Assembly: GCA_016713435.1 (NCBI GenBank)
Contig: JADJPD010000001.1
Coordinates: 1,021,071-1,085,070 of the forward strand
Direction of reading: 5' to 3'
Origin: Gemmatimonadota bacterium
GTDB lineage: Bacteria; Gemmatimonadota; Gemmatimonadetes; Gemmatimonadales; GWC2-71-9
Length of the DNA stretch: 64,000 bases
Shown here: positions 8,071-17,802 of the stretch, in pieces
Layout of the letters: the number at the start of each line of letters is the position of its first letter
Position numbering within the stretch: the first letter of the stretch is position 1
Notes under the pieces: model-generated
Told to the model about the DNA's origin: nothing
Seen by the model: the letters and a program-made list of their open reading frames with translations, nothing else
Databases searched by the model: none
Translations under genes and position numbers: made by a program

Positions 8071-8958
8071 CTAGCGGAGCAGCGTCATCCGGAGGAAGGA
8101 GACCTCGCGCCCCGGCACCGTCTGGCCAATGGCGGGCAGTTCCACCACGAAGTCGGTGACGCGGCGGACGGTCGCGTCGAGGACGCGTGCGTCCTGGTCG
8201 AGCTCGGTGACCACGGAATCGGCCCCGGTGGCGCGCACCGTCACGGCCTGGGTGGCCAGCGTGCTCTGTCCCTCCGCGCTCCGCTGCCGGGTGGTGACGA
8301 TCCGGAGCCCGCGGCCCTGCCGCGGTTCCGCCCGCGCCTCGAGCTGCACGACGGCTTCCGCGGGGAAGGCGCTGATGCGGGTGGGGACGGCCGTGCTGTC
8401 GCGCCAGCTGGTATAGACGGCGGCGCCGCCCTCGGGGAGGATGGGGTAGAGCAAGAGCAGCTGGTCGCGAAGCTGTTCACCGCGGAAGCTCGCGGGGCGC
8501 CCCACCACGTCGGTGATGGCCCCGGTGCCGGCCTGGCGGAAGGCCCACTGCGAACCGCGCACGCTGTCCAGCTGCACTGGCGGGACGGGGAACTCGGGGT
8601 CGTTCACCACCGAGTCGACGACCGCCTCGAAGCGGACCCCGCTGTCCGCGGCGGTCCACGACAGCGTCAGGTAACTGGTGCTCGCCGTCTCCTGGAGCTG
8701 CTCCTCGCCGCTCGGCATGGTGACGACGATCGAGTCCTGCCGCAGGAAGGCGTAGCGCTGGCGTCCGCTGCCGCTGCGGGGATAGCGGACCCGCTCATTG
8801 GCGGCTGCGGAGGGCTCGAGCGGGCGGGGTGCGTCGGCGGGACGCGTTGCGGCCGGCGGCGCACCGGGCGCCGGAGACGCCGAGGGCGGCGTGGCGGTCC
8901 CCCCGGCGCAGGCCGCGCCGAGGAGGAGCCACACCGCCCAGGGCGTCCGGCGGTTCAC
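8071..8958 (-). CDS. lipoprotein of unknown function
   Basis: A 295-aa protein with a lipoprotein signal: MNRRTPWAVWLLLGAACAGG, with lipobox LGAAC at about residues 13-17. A Pro/Ala-rich linker follows, then a beta-rich domain (RYPRSGSGRQRYAFLRQDSIVV, SYLTLSW, VTDFVVELPAIGQ). Its layout resembles the neighbouring secreted protein at 8960-9730, and both look like proteins labelled DUF6263, but I cannot confirm this without a profile search. The GTG start lies 1 bp after the previous gene's stop. Confidence 0.7.
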   Translation of the reverse strand: MNRRTPWAVWLLLGAACAGGTATPPSASPAPGAPPAATRPADAPRPLEPSAAANERVRYPRSGSGRQRYAFLRQDSIVVTMPSGEEQLQETASTSYLTLSWTAADSGVRFEAVVDSVVNDPEFPVPPVQLDSVRGSQWAFRQAGTGAITDVVGRPASFRGEQLRDQLLLLYPILPEGGAAVYTSWRDSTAVPTRISAFPAEAVVQLEARAEPRQGRGLRIVTTRQRSAEGQSTLATQAVTVRATGADSVVTELDQDARVLDATVRRVTDFVVELPAIGQTVPGREVSFLRMTLLR

Positions 8959-8959
8959 G

Positions 8960-9730
8960 TCAGGGCAGCAGGCTCGAGGATCCCTCGATGGTGACCGTCA
9001 CCGGGATCGGCTCCGGCAGCGCCGCCACCGACACCTGCAGGAGCTGGGTGCTGGTGAAGGTGCCCCGGCGCAGCACGCCGTCCGCGCCGATCAGGTAGGT
9101 GCTGTTGCCGGTGGCCGTGCCCTCGATGGTGATGGCGCCCTGCGGCGACTGCTGCTCGCCCGAGACCGAGGCGCTCGAGGCGCCGGCCAGCTGCAGCACC
9201 TTGGCGCCGTCGAGCGTGGCGCTGCTGGCCTGGTAGTTGGTCACGGTGCGGATGCCGATGCCGCCGTTGGTGGTCTCGGTGGTGTCGGTCCAGGCCTGGC
9301 CCTCGCGGGTCCCCACCTTCACCGGCGGGAACAGCTGCTGCAGCCCCGACTCGGCCAGCTGCGCGCCCTGCACGTCCCCGCGCACGGTGAGGTCCCGCAT
9401 GCGGCCGCCGGTGGGCAGGAAGCCATCCCACACGGCCCCCTTGAGCTGGGAGACCATGTCCGGCGGCATCGGCGCGCCGGGGCCGAGGACCAGCGAATCG
9501 AGCGTGATGGTGGCCACCTTGCCGCCCGTGGTGTCGCGCAGCTCCACGTGGACGAATGACGTGGTGCTGTATTCCTGCGTCTGCGGGCCCTGGCCCACGG
9601 CGGTGAGGTCCTGCACGATCTTGGACTTCACCTCGATCTTGTACGCCCGCGGGGCCACCGGGGCCGGGAACGCGGTGGTGGCCAGGACGCCAACGAGCAG
9701 CGCCGGGACGGCGAACGCATGGACCTTCAT
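8960..9730 (-). CDS. secreted beta-rich protein of unknown function
   Basis: 256-aa protein starting MKVHAFAVPALLVGVLATTAF, a cleavable Sec signal. The mature part alternates short beta-like stretches (YKIEVKSKIVQDL, STTSFVHVELRDTTG, VATITLDSL) and Thr/Ser-rich loops and has no recognised catalytic motif. It ends PIPVTVTIEGSSSLLP. It overlaps nothing but lies 1 bp from the following lipoprotein gene, and the two share a general design, so they may be diverged paralogues. The start at 9730 is chosen because upstream in-frame codons would bury the signal peptide. Confidence 0.7.
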   Translation of the reverse strand: MKVHAFAVPALLVGVLATTAFPAPVAPRAYKIEVKSKIVQDLTAVGQGPQTQEYSTTSFVHVELRDTTGGKVATITLDSLVLGPGAPMPPDMVSQLKGAVWDGFLPTGGRMRDLTVRGDVQGAQLAESGLQQLFPPVKVGTREGQAWTDTTETTNGGIGIRTVTNYQASSATLDGAKVLQLAGASSASVSGEQQSPQGAITIEGTATGNSTYLIGADGVLRRGTFTSTQLLQVSVAALPEPIPVTVTIEGSSSLLP

Positions 9731-9768
9731 GCCAGCCTCTCTTGGGGGACGGGGAACCCGCGGAAGGA

Positions 9769-10011
9769 TCACAGCGACCGGGCGGTCGAAGACGACAGGT
9801 CGCTCTTGGTCTTGCCGAAGACAGCCACCAGCTCCACATCGTCGGTGGTGACGCGCAGGAGCTTCCAGCCGCGCTTGGTCATGTCGGCGCGCCAGGTGGC
9901 CAGCCGATCCCACTCGCGCGCCGTGGTCCGGAAGACCCGAAGGTCCGCAACCTGTTCCCAGGCCTCCGGATACGGCTTGGTCTTGTCGTGCGACGAACTG
10001 GGTCGGGCCAC
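9769..10011 (-). CDS. small protein, DUF4177-like
   Basis: An 80-aa soluble protein. The central part WEQVADLRVFRTTAREWDRL...MTKRGWKLLRV...VELVAVFGK has the pattern of short DUF4177-type proteins: a beta strand, a conserved GW (E/K) L turn and a closing beta strand. This is a resemblance only. It starts at GTG 10011 and precedes the secreted-protein operon by 38 bp on the same strand. An unrelated small protein is possible. Confidence 0.55.
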   Translation of the reverse strand: MARPSSSHDKTKPYPEAWEQVADLRVFRTTAREWDRLATWRADMTKRGWKLLRVTTDDVELVAVFGKTKSDLSSSTARSL

Positions 10012-10085
10012 CGGCGAAATCCTGGACGTCTGGATGACGAGAAAACTACCCCCGCCCGTGGGGCGGCGCGAGGGTCTCAGGGACG

Positions 10086-10126
10086 CTCACCCCCGGGTCC
10101 GGGGGATGCCCGGAACCGGGGGTGAG
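10086..10126 (-). terminator. hairpin after rnpB
   Basis: CTCACCCCCGGGTCCGGG and CCCGGAACCGGGGGTGAG form a strong stem just beyond the 3' end of the RNase P RNA. No T-run follows on the minus strand. Confidence 0.55.
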
Positions 10127-10128
10127 TT

Positions 10129-10521
10129 GCAGGTCGAACCGTAAGCCGAGTTCTGTTTGCCCACCGGGGCGAACCCCGGGAACAGCTGGTCATCTGTCTG
10201 GGACGGCCGTCGCCGGCCGCCTCGAGCAGCCTACCCGCGGTTGTCGAGAGCGCCGAAACGCCCCCCTCGGGGTGGGTCACCCCTCACCGCCTATTTGGCC
10301 TTGCTCCCGCTGGGGGTTACCGTGCCACCCCTGTTGCCAGGGACGCGGTGGGCTCTTACCCCACCTTTTCACCCTTACCCCGCCGTGAGGCGGGGCGGTC
10401 TGTTTTCTGTGGCCCTGTCCGTCGCCTTGCGGCGCCCAGGCGTTACCTGGCAGCGCACCCGATGGAGCTCGGACTTTCCTCGAGCCGGTTGCCCGGCCCG
10501 CGACCAACCCGTCCGGCCTGC
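10129..10521 (-). ncRNA. rnpB: RNase P RNA, bacterial type A
   Basis: The catalytic RNA of RNase P. Hallmarks on the minus strand are GAGGAAAGTCCGAGCTCC near 10464-10482, AAGGGTGAAAAGGTGGGGTAA near 10360, and ACAGAACTCGGCTTAC at the 3' side (10156-10141). Helix P1 can be drawn from the ends: GCAGGCCGGAC at 10521-10511 pairs with GTTCGACCTGC at 10139-10129 with a single mismatch. This fixes both ends to within a few bases. The length of about 393 nt fits type A. The 5' end is only about 10 bp after the stop of the upstream kinase gene on the same strand. Confidence 0.95.
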
Positions 10522-10530
10522 CCCCCCAAT

Positions 10531-13500
10531 CTAACCGCCGACCTCCCCCAGCCGCGACCGGAGCCGGGTGACGAGCGGGGCGAGCGCCTCGTCCGCCCCG
10601 CTCCACTGGGCCAGCGCCGCCTGATAGGCCTGCCGCGCCTCCGCCTTCTGCCCCAGCCGCTCGTACACCTGTCCCCGGAGCATCCGCGCCTGCCCGAGCA
10701 GGTACCAGCGGAGGTCCATCCCCTCGGCGGACAGCTGGCCCGGCTCGAAGAAATCGAGGGCCTTCAGGGCCTGCTGGTTGTCGCCCAGCTCGTACCAGAG
10801 CTGGGCCTGGAGCATGGCGCGATAGGCGAACCACTGGGGCCGCGACTGCAGCGCCAGCTCGAGGTCCTTGCCGCCCCCGGCGCTGTCGGGCGGGGCGGTG
10901 AGCAGGCGGCGGGCGGTGGCGCTGTCGCCCTTCTGGAGCGCGATGAGGGCCTCCACCTCCGGCGGCGGCGGGCTGTGGGTCAGGGTCTCGAACTCCCGCA
11001 GGGTCTCCGCCTCCTCGCGGTCCTGCAGGAAGAGGCCCAGCACGGCAGGCCAGCCGAAGGTGGCCACCAGGCCGCGCCTCGCGGCCGGGGCCCGGCGCGC
11101 GGCGTCCGCCACCGCCTCCCAGGTGTCGGTCAGGCGCGTGCGGGGGGCGCCGAGCGCCGTGGCGAGGTGGCCCTCGAGGAGGCGGCGATAGAGCGTGCGG
11201 TCCCCGGCGGGCTGGGAGCCCGGCAGCTGGGGGGAGAAGCGCTGGTTCAGGTCGGCGGCCAGGCCGAGGGCTTGGCCCGCCAGTTCCACGCGGCCCGCCA
11301 TGGCCAGCAGGTTGGCCCCGTGCAGCACCTCGCCGACGGTGACCGCGGCGGGGAGGCGCTCGAAGTCGAAGTCGCCGGCGCGCGCGCTGTCGAGCGCGCC
11401 GGCCACCACGCGCACGGCCTCCGCGTACCGCCCGGCGGCGGTGAGCACCCGGGCCCGGAGGAAGGGCAGGTCGGCACGGCCCGAGGCGCGCGGGCGCCGT
11501 GTCAGGCGGTCGATCTCGGCCAGCGCCGCGTCGTGCTGCTCGGCGGTGGAGAGGGCGAACACCAGCGCGTTCTGGGCGTGCACGTTGTCCGGCTGCTGGG
11601 TCACCCAGTTCCGCGCGCTGGCGATCCCCTCGGTGCGGGCGCGGCGCTGGGCCAGCGCCACGGCGGCCGAATCCGGGCGGGCGGTGCCCGGCATGAGGTG
11701 GATCAGCGAGTCGTTGGGCAGCAGCGCCAGCATCGGCGGGTCGTCCGCGGCCCAGAGGTAGAGCTGGGCCAGGTGCTCGTACGCCAGGTAGTAGTCCGGG
11801 TCGAGCGTGATGGCACGCTTGAAGGCCCGCAGCGACGTGGTCCAGAGCGCGTCACGGGTCTTCATCTCGGGGTTGTGGAACGTCACGTCGCCGAGGCCGT
11901 ACCAGGCGTCGGCGTCGGTGGAGTCGTTCTGGAGCAGCGCGCGGTAGCTGGCCTCGCTGCGCACGAAGTCGCGCTCGAGGAAGAGGCGGTAGGCGTTGAT
12001 CATCGCCCGGTCGTGCACCGGGAGGCGGGCGCTGAACTCGGCCGCGCGACGGATCGACTCGAGGCCGAGGCTGTCGCGGTCGCCGCCGATCCAGCCGCGG
12101 GTGAGCGAGAGCTTGTAGTGCGCCAGCCCGAACGTCGTGTCGGTCTCCACCGCGCGCCGGAACAGCCGCTCCGCGCTGAGCAGGTTCCACGCCGAGAGCT
12201 GCTCCATGCCCTCGAGGTAGCTCCGGTAGGCGGTGAGCGACGGGGTCGTCACCAGGGCCAGCTCGGCAGTGAGGCCGGTGGGCGCGCCCGACAGGTCGAG
12301 CAGCCGCGCGGCCAGCTGGTCGAAGAGCGGGCGCACGTCCTCGCCGGGCTTGCCGGTGACCTGGGCCACGTCCACCCGCTCGCCGCTGGCCACGTCGTAG
12401 ACGCGGGCCACCAGCTCGAGCGAGTCGCCGACCTGGGTGAAGTTGCCGAGCACCACGGTCCACGCGCCGGCATCGCGCGCCAGGCGGCGCGCCATGTCGA
12501 GGCCCACCGGGGCATCGCTGGTCAGCTTGCGACGCACCAGCAGGTCGTGCAGCCGCTCGTGGTCCACCACGGAGAGGTCGATCCACTGCGACAGGTTGAG
12601 CGTCAGCATGCTGACGCTCCCGTCGCGAAGCCACTCCACCGCGGGGTTCTGGCGCACGTTCTCGAACGGGAGCACCAGCAGCGAGTGCCGCGGGTTCACG
12701 CCCGCCGGCGGCCCGGCGGGGCGGAGCGCCAGGACGGCCCCGGCCACCAGCGCGACGACCACGCCGAGCGCCACCAGCGCCGCGCCACGCCGCCGCCGCC
12801 CGCCGGCGGCTGGCACCGGACTCAGGCCCAGGATCGCGGACCGGAACTCCGCGCCGGTCTGCCACCGGCGCGCCGGATCCTTCTCGAGCGCACGGTTGAC
12901 GGCGGCGGCCACGGCCGGCGGCAGGTCCTTCCGGAGCGACTCCACCGGCGCCGGCTTCTCCCCGAGGTGCATGGAGGCCACGGCCGCGGCGTTGGGGGCG
13001 CGGAAGGGCGGCCGGCCGGCGAGCATCTCGTAGGCCACGACCCCGAGCGCGTAGAGGTCGCTCCGCGCGTCGACGTGGTCACCGGCGGCCTGCTCGGGGC
13101 TCATGTAGGTGGGGGTGCCCACCGCCACGCCCTGCGCCGTGCGGACGCCATCCACGTCGGCGAGGGCGCGGGCAATGCCGAAGTCGGCGAGGAGGGCGCG
13201 GCCCGTGGTGTCGTCGAGGAGGATGTTCTCCGGCTTCACGTCCCGGTGCACCAGGCCCGCCTGGCCGGCGGCGTGGAGCGCGCTCGACAGGTCCGCCACG
13301 ACGTGCGCCACGAGGTCCGGCGCCAGCTTCCCCTCGCGCTGGAGCCGCTGGCGCAGGCTCTCGCCCGGCACGTAATCCATGACGTAGTAGAAGATCCCGG
13401 TGGTCTCGCCCGCGGTGTGCACCGCGACGATGCTCGGGTGGCGCAGCTTGGCGATCATGCGCGCCTCGGCCAGGAAGCGCTGCGTGATGCTCGAGTGCAC

Positions 13501-13668
13501 CGCGAGTTCGGGATGGACCACCTTCACCGCGACCGGCCGGTCGAGCGTGGTGTCCCGGGCCAGGAACACCACGCCCATGCCGCCATAGCCCAGTTCCCGC
13601 TCGATCCGGTACTGGGGACCGAGCGCCGCCTGCAGGCGCGCCAGCAGCTCGCTGTGGGACGAGGTCAC
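10531..13668 (-). CDS. Ser/Thr protein kinase with C-terminal TPR-like region
   Basis: A 1045-aa predicted membrane kinase. The Hanks-type catalytic domain covers about residues 15-285: glycine loop ELGYGGMGVVFLARD, VAVKVV (ATP lysine), HRDVKPENILL (catalytic loop), DFGIA, and a GTPTYMSPEQ activation segment. A membrane helix follows near 310-330 (RGAALVALGVVVALVAGAVLAL). The remaining 700 residues, presumably outside the cytoplasm, begin with a small alpha/beta domain (LLVLPFENVRQNPAVEWLRDG) and continue with helical TPR-like repeats. I chose GTG 13668 (VTSSHSELLARLQAALG), since residues further upstream are low-complexity. rnpB follows directly. Confidence 0.9.
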   Translation of the reverse strand: MTSSHSELLARLQAALGPQYRIERELGYGGMGVVFLARDTTLDRPVAVKVVHPELAVHSSITQRFLAEARMIAKLRHPSIVAVHTAGETTGIFYYVMDYVPGESLRQRLQREGKLAPDLVAHVVADLSSALHAAGQAGLVHRDVKPENILLDDTTGRALLADFGIARALADVDGVRTAQGVAVGTPTYMSPEQAAGDHVDARSDLYALGVVAYEMLAGRPPFRAPNAAAVASMHLGEKPAPVESLRKDLPPAVAAAVNRALEKDPARRWQTGAEFRSAILGLSPVPAAGGRRRRGAALVALGVVVALVAGAVLALRPAGPPAGVNPRHSLLVLPFENVRQNPAVEWLRDGSVSMLTLNLSQWIDLSVVDHERLHDLLVRRKLTSDAPVGLDMARRLARDAGAWTVVLGNFTQVGDSLELVARVYDVASGERVDVAQVTGKPGEDVRPLFDQLAARLLDLSGAPTGLTAELALVTTPSLTAYRSYLEGMEQLSAWNLLSAERLFRRAVETDTTFGLAHYKLSLTRGWIGGDRDSLGLESIRRAAEFSARLPVHDRAMINAYRLFLERDFVRSEASYRALLQNDSTDADAWYGLGDVTFHNPEMKTRDALWTTSLRAFKRAITLDPDYYLAYEHLAQLYLWAADDPPMLALLPNDSLIHLMPGTARPDSAAVALAQRRARTEGIASARNWVTQQPDNVHAQNALVFALSTAEQHDAALAEIDRLTRRPRASGRADLPFLRARVLTAAGRYAEAVRVVAGALDSARAGDFDFERLPAAVTVGEVLHGANLLAMAGRVELAGQALGLAADLNQRFSPQLPGSQPAGDRTLYRRLLEGHLATALGAPRTRLTDTWEAVADAARRAPAARRGLVATFGWPAVLGLFLQDREEAETLREFETLTHSPPPPEVEALIALQKGDSATARRLLTAPPDSAGGGKDLELALQSRPQWFAYRAMLQAQLWYELGDNQQALKALDFFEPGQLSAEGMDLRWYLLGQARMLRGQVYERLGQKAEARQAYQAALAQWSGADEALAPLVTRLRSRLGEVGG

Positions 13669-13844
13669 GGTCTGCAAAGTAGGCCCGGGGTCCGGAGTCG
13701 GCCATGCACCCCGCCTGCGGCAGCGGGGAAGGCCTTTCCTAGGACGCGCCCGGTCTGGCGAAGGTTGCATGATGCACCCGGGAACCGTTGAGCGGGGTTT
13801 GAACCCCGGGCGCTATCGTGGCGCCGTCCCGTTCCCGGCCACTC

Positions 13845-14714
13845 ATGACCACGCCCACACCCCCGCCCCCCGCCAACGGGGTGCCGCCGCTGATTGCCGC
13901 CGTGCTCCGCCCCGACGAGAAGACGCGCGTCGAGGCCGCGAGCAACGGCTGGTTCTCCCTGGTCCACAAGGAGTCCGTGCCCGACGCCATCCGCGCCGTG
14001 CGCGAGCGGCCCGTGGACGCGGTGCTGCTCTCGGTGCACCACTGCCGCGAGAGCCAGCTGGACGCGGTGAGCAGCCTCATCCGCGGCTTCCCCGGCATCC
14101 CCACCGTGGCCCTCGTGAGCCGGCACGACCCCGAGGGCTCCACCGCGCTCCTCCAGCTCGGCGCCACCGGCGTCCGCCAGGTGATCGACGTGACCGCTCC
14201 CGACGGCTGGCACCGCCTCCGCCAGCTCCTCGGCCAGCCCGCCACCCGCGATGCGGCGCGGATCCAGGGCCGGATCCTCGCCACCCTCGGCGACGCGACG
14301 CCGGACGCCCTGGTGTTCTTCGAGGCGCTGGCCCGCCTGGCCCCGGACGTCGGCACCGCGCGGGCCTTCGCCGACGCCCTCGACGTGCCGTGCACCACGC
14401 TCATGTCGCGCTTCATGCGGGCGGGGCTGCCGAGTCCCAAGAACTACCTCGCCGCCATGCGGATCGTGCATGCCACGGCGCTCTTCGCGCGGCCGGGCTT
14501 CTCGGTGTCGGATGTGGCCTACCGGCTGGATTACTCCTCCCCCCAGAGCTTTGGGCGGCACGTGCGGGCGCTGCTGGGGATCACCTGCGTGGAGCTGCGG
14601 CAGCGGTACACCTTCGACCAGGCGGTGGACCGGTTCATCGCCCTGATGGTGACGCCGCACGTCGATACCTGGCGGGAATTCCGGCCCCTCAGTCCTCGGC
14701 GCGACCGGACGTGA
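13845..14714 (+). CDS. AraC-type HTH regulator with receiver-like N-terminus
   Basis: 289-aa DNA-binding protein. The C-terminal third has the AraC double helix-turn-helix (LDVPCTTLMSRFMRAGLPSPKNYL then FSVSDVAYRLDYSSPQSFGRHVRALLGIT). The N-terminal 130 residues look like a degenerate receiver domain (VDAVLLSVHH, IPTVALVSRHD, GATGVRQVIDV), but the phospho-acceptor Asp and the usual Lys are not evident, so signalling is probably phosphorylation-independent. ATG 13845 was chosen over an upstream start at 13818. It diverges from the kinase gene and converges on pyrE. Confidence 0.8.
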   Translation: MTTPTPPPPANGVPPLIAAVLRPDEKTRVEAASNGWFSLVHKESVPDAIRAVRERPVDAVLLSVHHCRESQLDAVSSLIRGFPGIPTVALVSRHDPEGSTALLQLGATGVRQVIDVTAPDGWHRLRQLLGQPATRDAARIQGRILATLGDATPDALVFFEALARLAPDVGTARAFADALDVPCTTLMSRFMRAGLPSPKNYLAAMRIVHATALFARPGFSVSDVAYRLDYSSPQSFGRHVRALLGITCVELRQRYTFDQAVDRFIALMVTPHVDTWREFRPLSPRRDRT

Positions 14715-14716
14715 CA

Positions 14717-14746
14717 AAAAAACGCGGGCGACCGGTTGGCCGCCCG
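14717..14746 (-). terminator. intrinsic terminator of pyrE
   Basis: The stem CGGGCGACC/GGTCGCCCG-type repeat at 14725-14746 is followed on the minus strand by a run of seven T (14716-14722 region). This is the clearest intrinsic terminator in the window and lies between convergent genes. Confidence 0.8.
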
Positions 14747-14771
14747 ACGTGATTACAACCCGTTGCCCTGC

Positions 14772-15328
14772 TTATGCTTTCAGTCCGAGTTTTGTGGCGG
14801 TAGTTAGTGCTACGACGTCAAACCCAGCCGCCTCCAGCGTCGCCCGGCCGCCTTCCTCCCGATCCACCACTGCGAGCACGCCGAGCACCTTGGCGCCTTC
14901 TTCCTTCAGGGCCTCGATTGCCTTGAGGGCGGAGCCGCCGGTGGTGATGACGTCCTCGACCACGACCACGGCGTGGCCGCTGGCGAAGTTCCCCTCCACC
15001 CGCCGGCCGGTGCCGTGGGCCTTGGCTTCCTTGCGGACGGAGAATGCGTCGAGGATGGGCGGGCGGGTCACGCTGGCGGCCGCGATGGCGTAGGCCACCG
15101 GGTCGGCGCCCATGGTGAGGCCGCCGATGCCCTGGGGGGCCCACCCCTTGTCGCGGAGCGCCTCGAGGCCGAGCCGCCCGATGAGCACCAGCCCCTCGGC
15201 GCTCATGGTGGTGAGCCGGCAATCCACGTAGAACGGGCTGGTGCGGCCGGAGGCGAGGACGAAGTGGCCGCGCTTCACCGACCTGGCCAGCAGCAGCTGG
15301 TCGAGGGCGGCCTGATCCTGGGGGGTCA

Positions 15329-15329
<1 letters not shown>
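14772..15329 (-). CDS. pyrE: orotate phosphoribosyltransferase
   Basis: PyrE joins orotate to PRPP to make OMP in pyrimidine synthesis. The 185-aa protein carries the PRPP loop VVVVEDVITTGGSALKAI and the family segments GHFVLASGRTSPFYVD and GGLTMGADPVAYAIA, with VRKEAKAHGTGRRVEG as the flexible active-site loop. ATG 15329 shares one base with the stop of the upstream kinase (TAATG), so translation of the two is coupled. The product ends TATKLGLKA. The length is slightly below the 200-215 of enteric PyrE but normal for this subgroup. Confidence 0.95.
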
Positions 15330-16219
<890 letters not shown>

Positions 16220-16257
16220 GGGAGTGCCCCCAAGCTACCGCGCGCCGGGGACACGAG

Positions 16258-16274
16258 CAAGCGACCGTCGCTTG
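16258..16274. promoter_or_regulatory. inverted repeat in divergent kinase/GWxTD promoter gap
   Basis: CAAGCGACCGTCGCTTG is a perfect 7-bp inverted repeat with a 3-bp centre. It lies 39 bp from the kinase start and overlaps the first bases of a TTGACC -35-like element for the rightward gene, a typical operator position. Confidence 0.45.
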
Positions 16275-16301
16275 ACCACCCTCCGTCGCGCGGACTAAGC
16301 T
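16272..16301 (+). promoter_or_regulatory. possible promoter of the GWxTD gene, leaderless
   Basis: TTGACC (16272-16277) and TAAGCT (16296-16301) are separated by 18 bp. The ATG at 16307 begins five bases after the -10-like hexamer, so the transcript would start at or next to the start codon. Confidence 0.35.
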
Positions 16302-16306
16302 AGGAC

Positions 16307-17656
16307 ATGGCCACCCTCACCCGCCTGACCCGGCACCTGCCGGTCCTCCTCCTTGCCGGCCTGGCCGGTTGCGGCAGCTGGGGTCGCGTCGGCGACGAGC
16401 CCCGCCCGCGCGGAGGCGAGACGCTCACCCAGATCCTCGACATCAACACCGCCTACCGGCGCCTGGGCCGCCTCACGGCGGGGGCGCCGCTGCCGTTCGT
16501 GGCCAGCGTGCAGTTCTTCGCCGGCCCCGGGGACTCGACGGTGGCGGTGGTCGCGATCTCGCTCGAGAACCGCAACCTCCAGTTCCAGCGCGACAACGCC
16601 ACCTTCGTGGCGCGCTACCGGGTGCAGTTGAGCGCCCTGCCGGCCTCGGGCGGCGCGCCGGTGCGCATGGCCAAGGACCAGGTGGTGCGGGTGGGCGCCT
16701 TCAGCGAGACCCAGCGCAACGACGAGAGCGTGGTCTACCAGGAGGGCCTCACCCTCCCGCCCGGCGGCTACACAATGGCCGTGGACCTGACGGACCTGGG
16801 CATCGGGGCACCGAGCCACGCCGAGGGGAAGTTCACGGTGCCGGCGTTCGGGCCGGGCACGTTCACCGCGCCGGCGCTCGCCTACCAGGCCAAGGGGCGC
16901 GGCAGCCGCACCGCGCCGGTGGCCGTGATCCTCAACCCGCGGGGCGCGCTGGCCTACGGCGGGGACTCGGCGATCGCCTACGTGGAGGGCTACCGGCTGG
17001 CGCCGGGCACCGCGGTGCCGATCCGCCTCGTGGACGCCAAGGACAGCGTGGTGCTCGACGACACGCTCCACTTCGAGGGCGGGCGGGAGGTGGAGAGCCA
17101 GATCGTCCGCTTTGCGCCGAGCACGGTGTCCCTCGGCGAGCTGCGGCTCACGGCGGGGGCGGGGGACTCGGCCCACGTGACGCGCGCGCTGGTGTCGTTC
17201 TCCGCCGGCTGGGTGGTGACCAACTTCGACGAGATGATCGGCCTGCTGCGCTACTTCCCGCCCTCGGGCGCGCTCGACTCGCTCCGCAAGGCGCGCGACA
17301 CCGACAAGGCGCTGGCCTGGCAGGCCTTCTACAAGTCCACCGACCCCAACACCGCCACGCCCGTCAACGAGGCGATCGACGCCTATTTCCACCGCCTGGC
17401 CATCGCCAACGCGCGCTACCGCGACGAGGGCGTGCAGGGCTGGCGCACCGACCGGGGCGAGGCCTTCATCCGCATCGGCGATCCCGACGAGATCTACGAC
17501 GCGAGTCCCACGGCCACCGGCCGCACCATCCGGTGGATCTACACCCGCTACAACACCGCGCTCTACTTCGTGGACGAGACCGGCTTCGGGCGCTTCAAGC
17601 TGACGCCGGGCTCCCGCTCCCAGCTCGAGTACATCGCCACGCGCCAGGGCGTCTAG
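16307..17656 (+). CDS. GWxTD domain-containing lipoprotein
   Basis: A 449-aa protein with a lipoprotein signal (HLPVLLLAGLAGCGSW; lipobox LAGC, Cys about residue 22). A long beta-rich middle part (about 60-310) contains the repeated pattern of stress-like or fibronectin-like strands. The C-terminal GWxTD domain has its diagnostic motif GWRTDRGEAFIRIGDPDE at 378-395. Proteins of this family are common in Gemmatimonadota, Acidobacteriota and related groups; the function is unknown. The gene diverges from a kinase gene and precedes polA, separated by a palindrome. Confidence 0.88.
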   Translation: MATLTRLTRHLPVLLLAGLAGCGSWGRVGDEPRPRGGETLTQILDINTAYRRLGRLTAGAPLPFVASVQFFAGPGDSTVAVVAISLENRNLQFQRDNATFVARYRVQLSALPASGGAPVRMAKDQVVRVGAFSETQRNDESVVYQEGLTLPPGGYTMAVDLTDLGIGAPSHAEGKFTVPAFGPGTFTAPALAYQAKGRGSRTAPVAVILNPRGALAYGGDSAIAYVEGYRLAPGTAVPIRLVDAKDSVVLDDTLHFEGGREVESQIVRFAPSTVSLGELRLTAGAGDSAHVTRALVSFSAGWVVTNFDEMIGLLRYFPPSGALDSLRKARDTDKALAWQAFYKSTDPNTATPVNEAIDAYFHRLAIANARYRDEGVQGWRTDRGEAFIRIGDPDEIYDASPTATGRTIRWIYTRYNTALYFVDETGFGRFKLTPGSRSQLEYIATRQGV

Positions 17657-17690
17657 GGCGGCTCCGCCGCCCGACACACCCGTAACGGCG

Positions 17691-17753
17691 GAACTGCGTT
17701 CCGCCGTCTCGGATCCTGGCCCCGAGACGGCGGAGCGCAGCTCCGCCGCTACG
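17691..17753. repeat. inverted pair of GCGGAGC palindromes
   Basis: Two arms, each itself palindromic (GGCGGAACTGCGTTCCGCC and GGCGGAGCGCAGCTCCGCC), form a larger hairpin flanked by CGTAACGG and CCGCTACG. It belongs to the dispersed palindrome family of this window and could also act as a terminator after the GWxTD gene. Confidence 0.7.
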
Positions 17754-17802
17754 GGCGCCGCGACGGGCAAGCCCGGGGCCGGGCGCTTACATTACGCCCC
17801 CT

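Noticed and set aside
13780..13815. tRNA-like stretch GTTTGAACCCCGGGCG
   Set aside because: It is a short hairpin; no acceptor, D or anticodon stem could be drawn around it.
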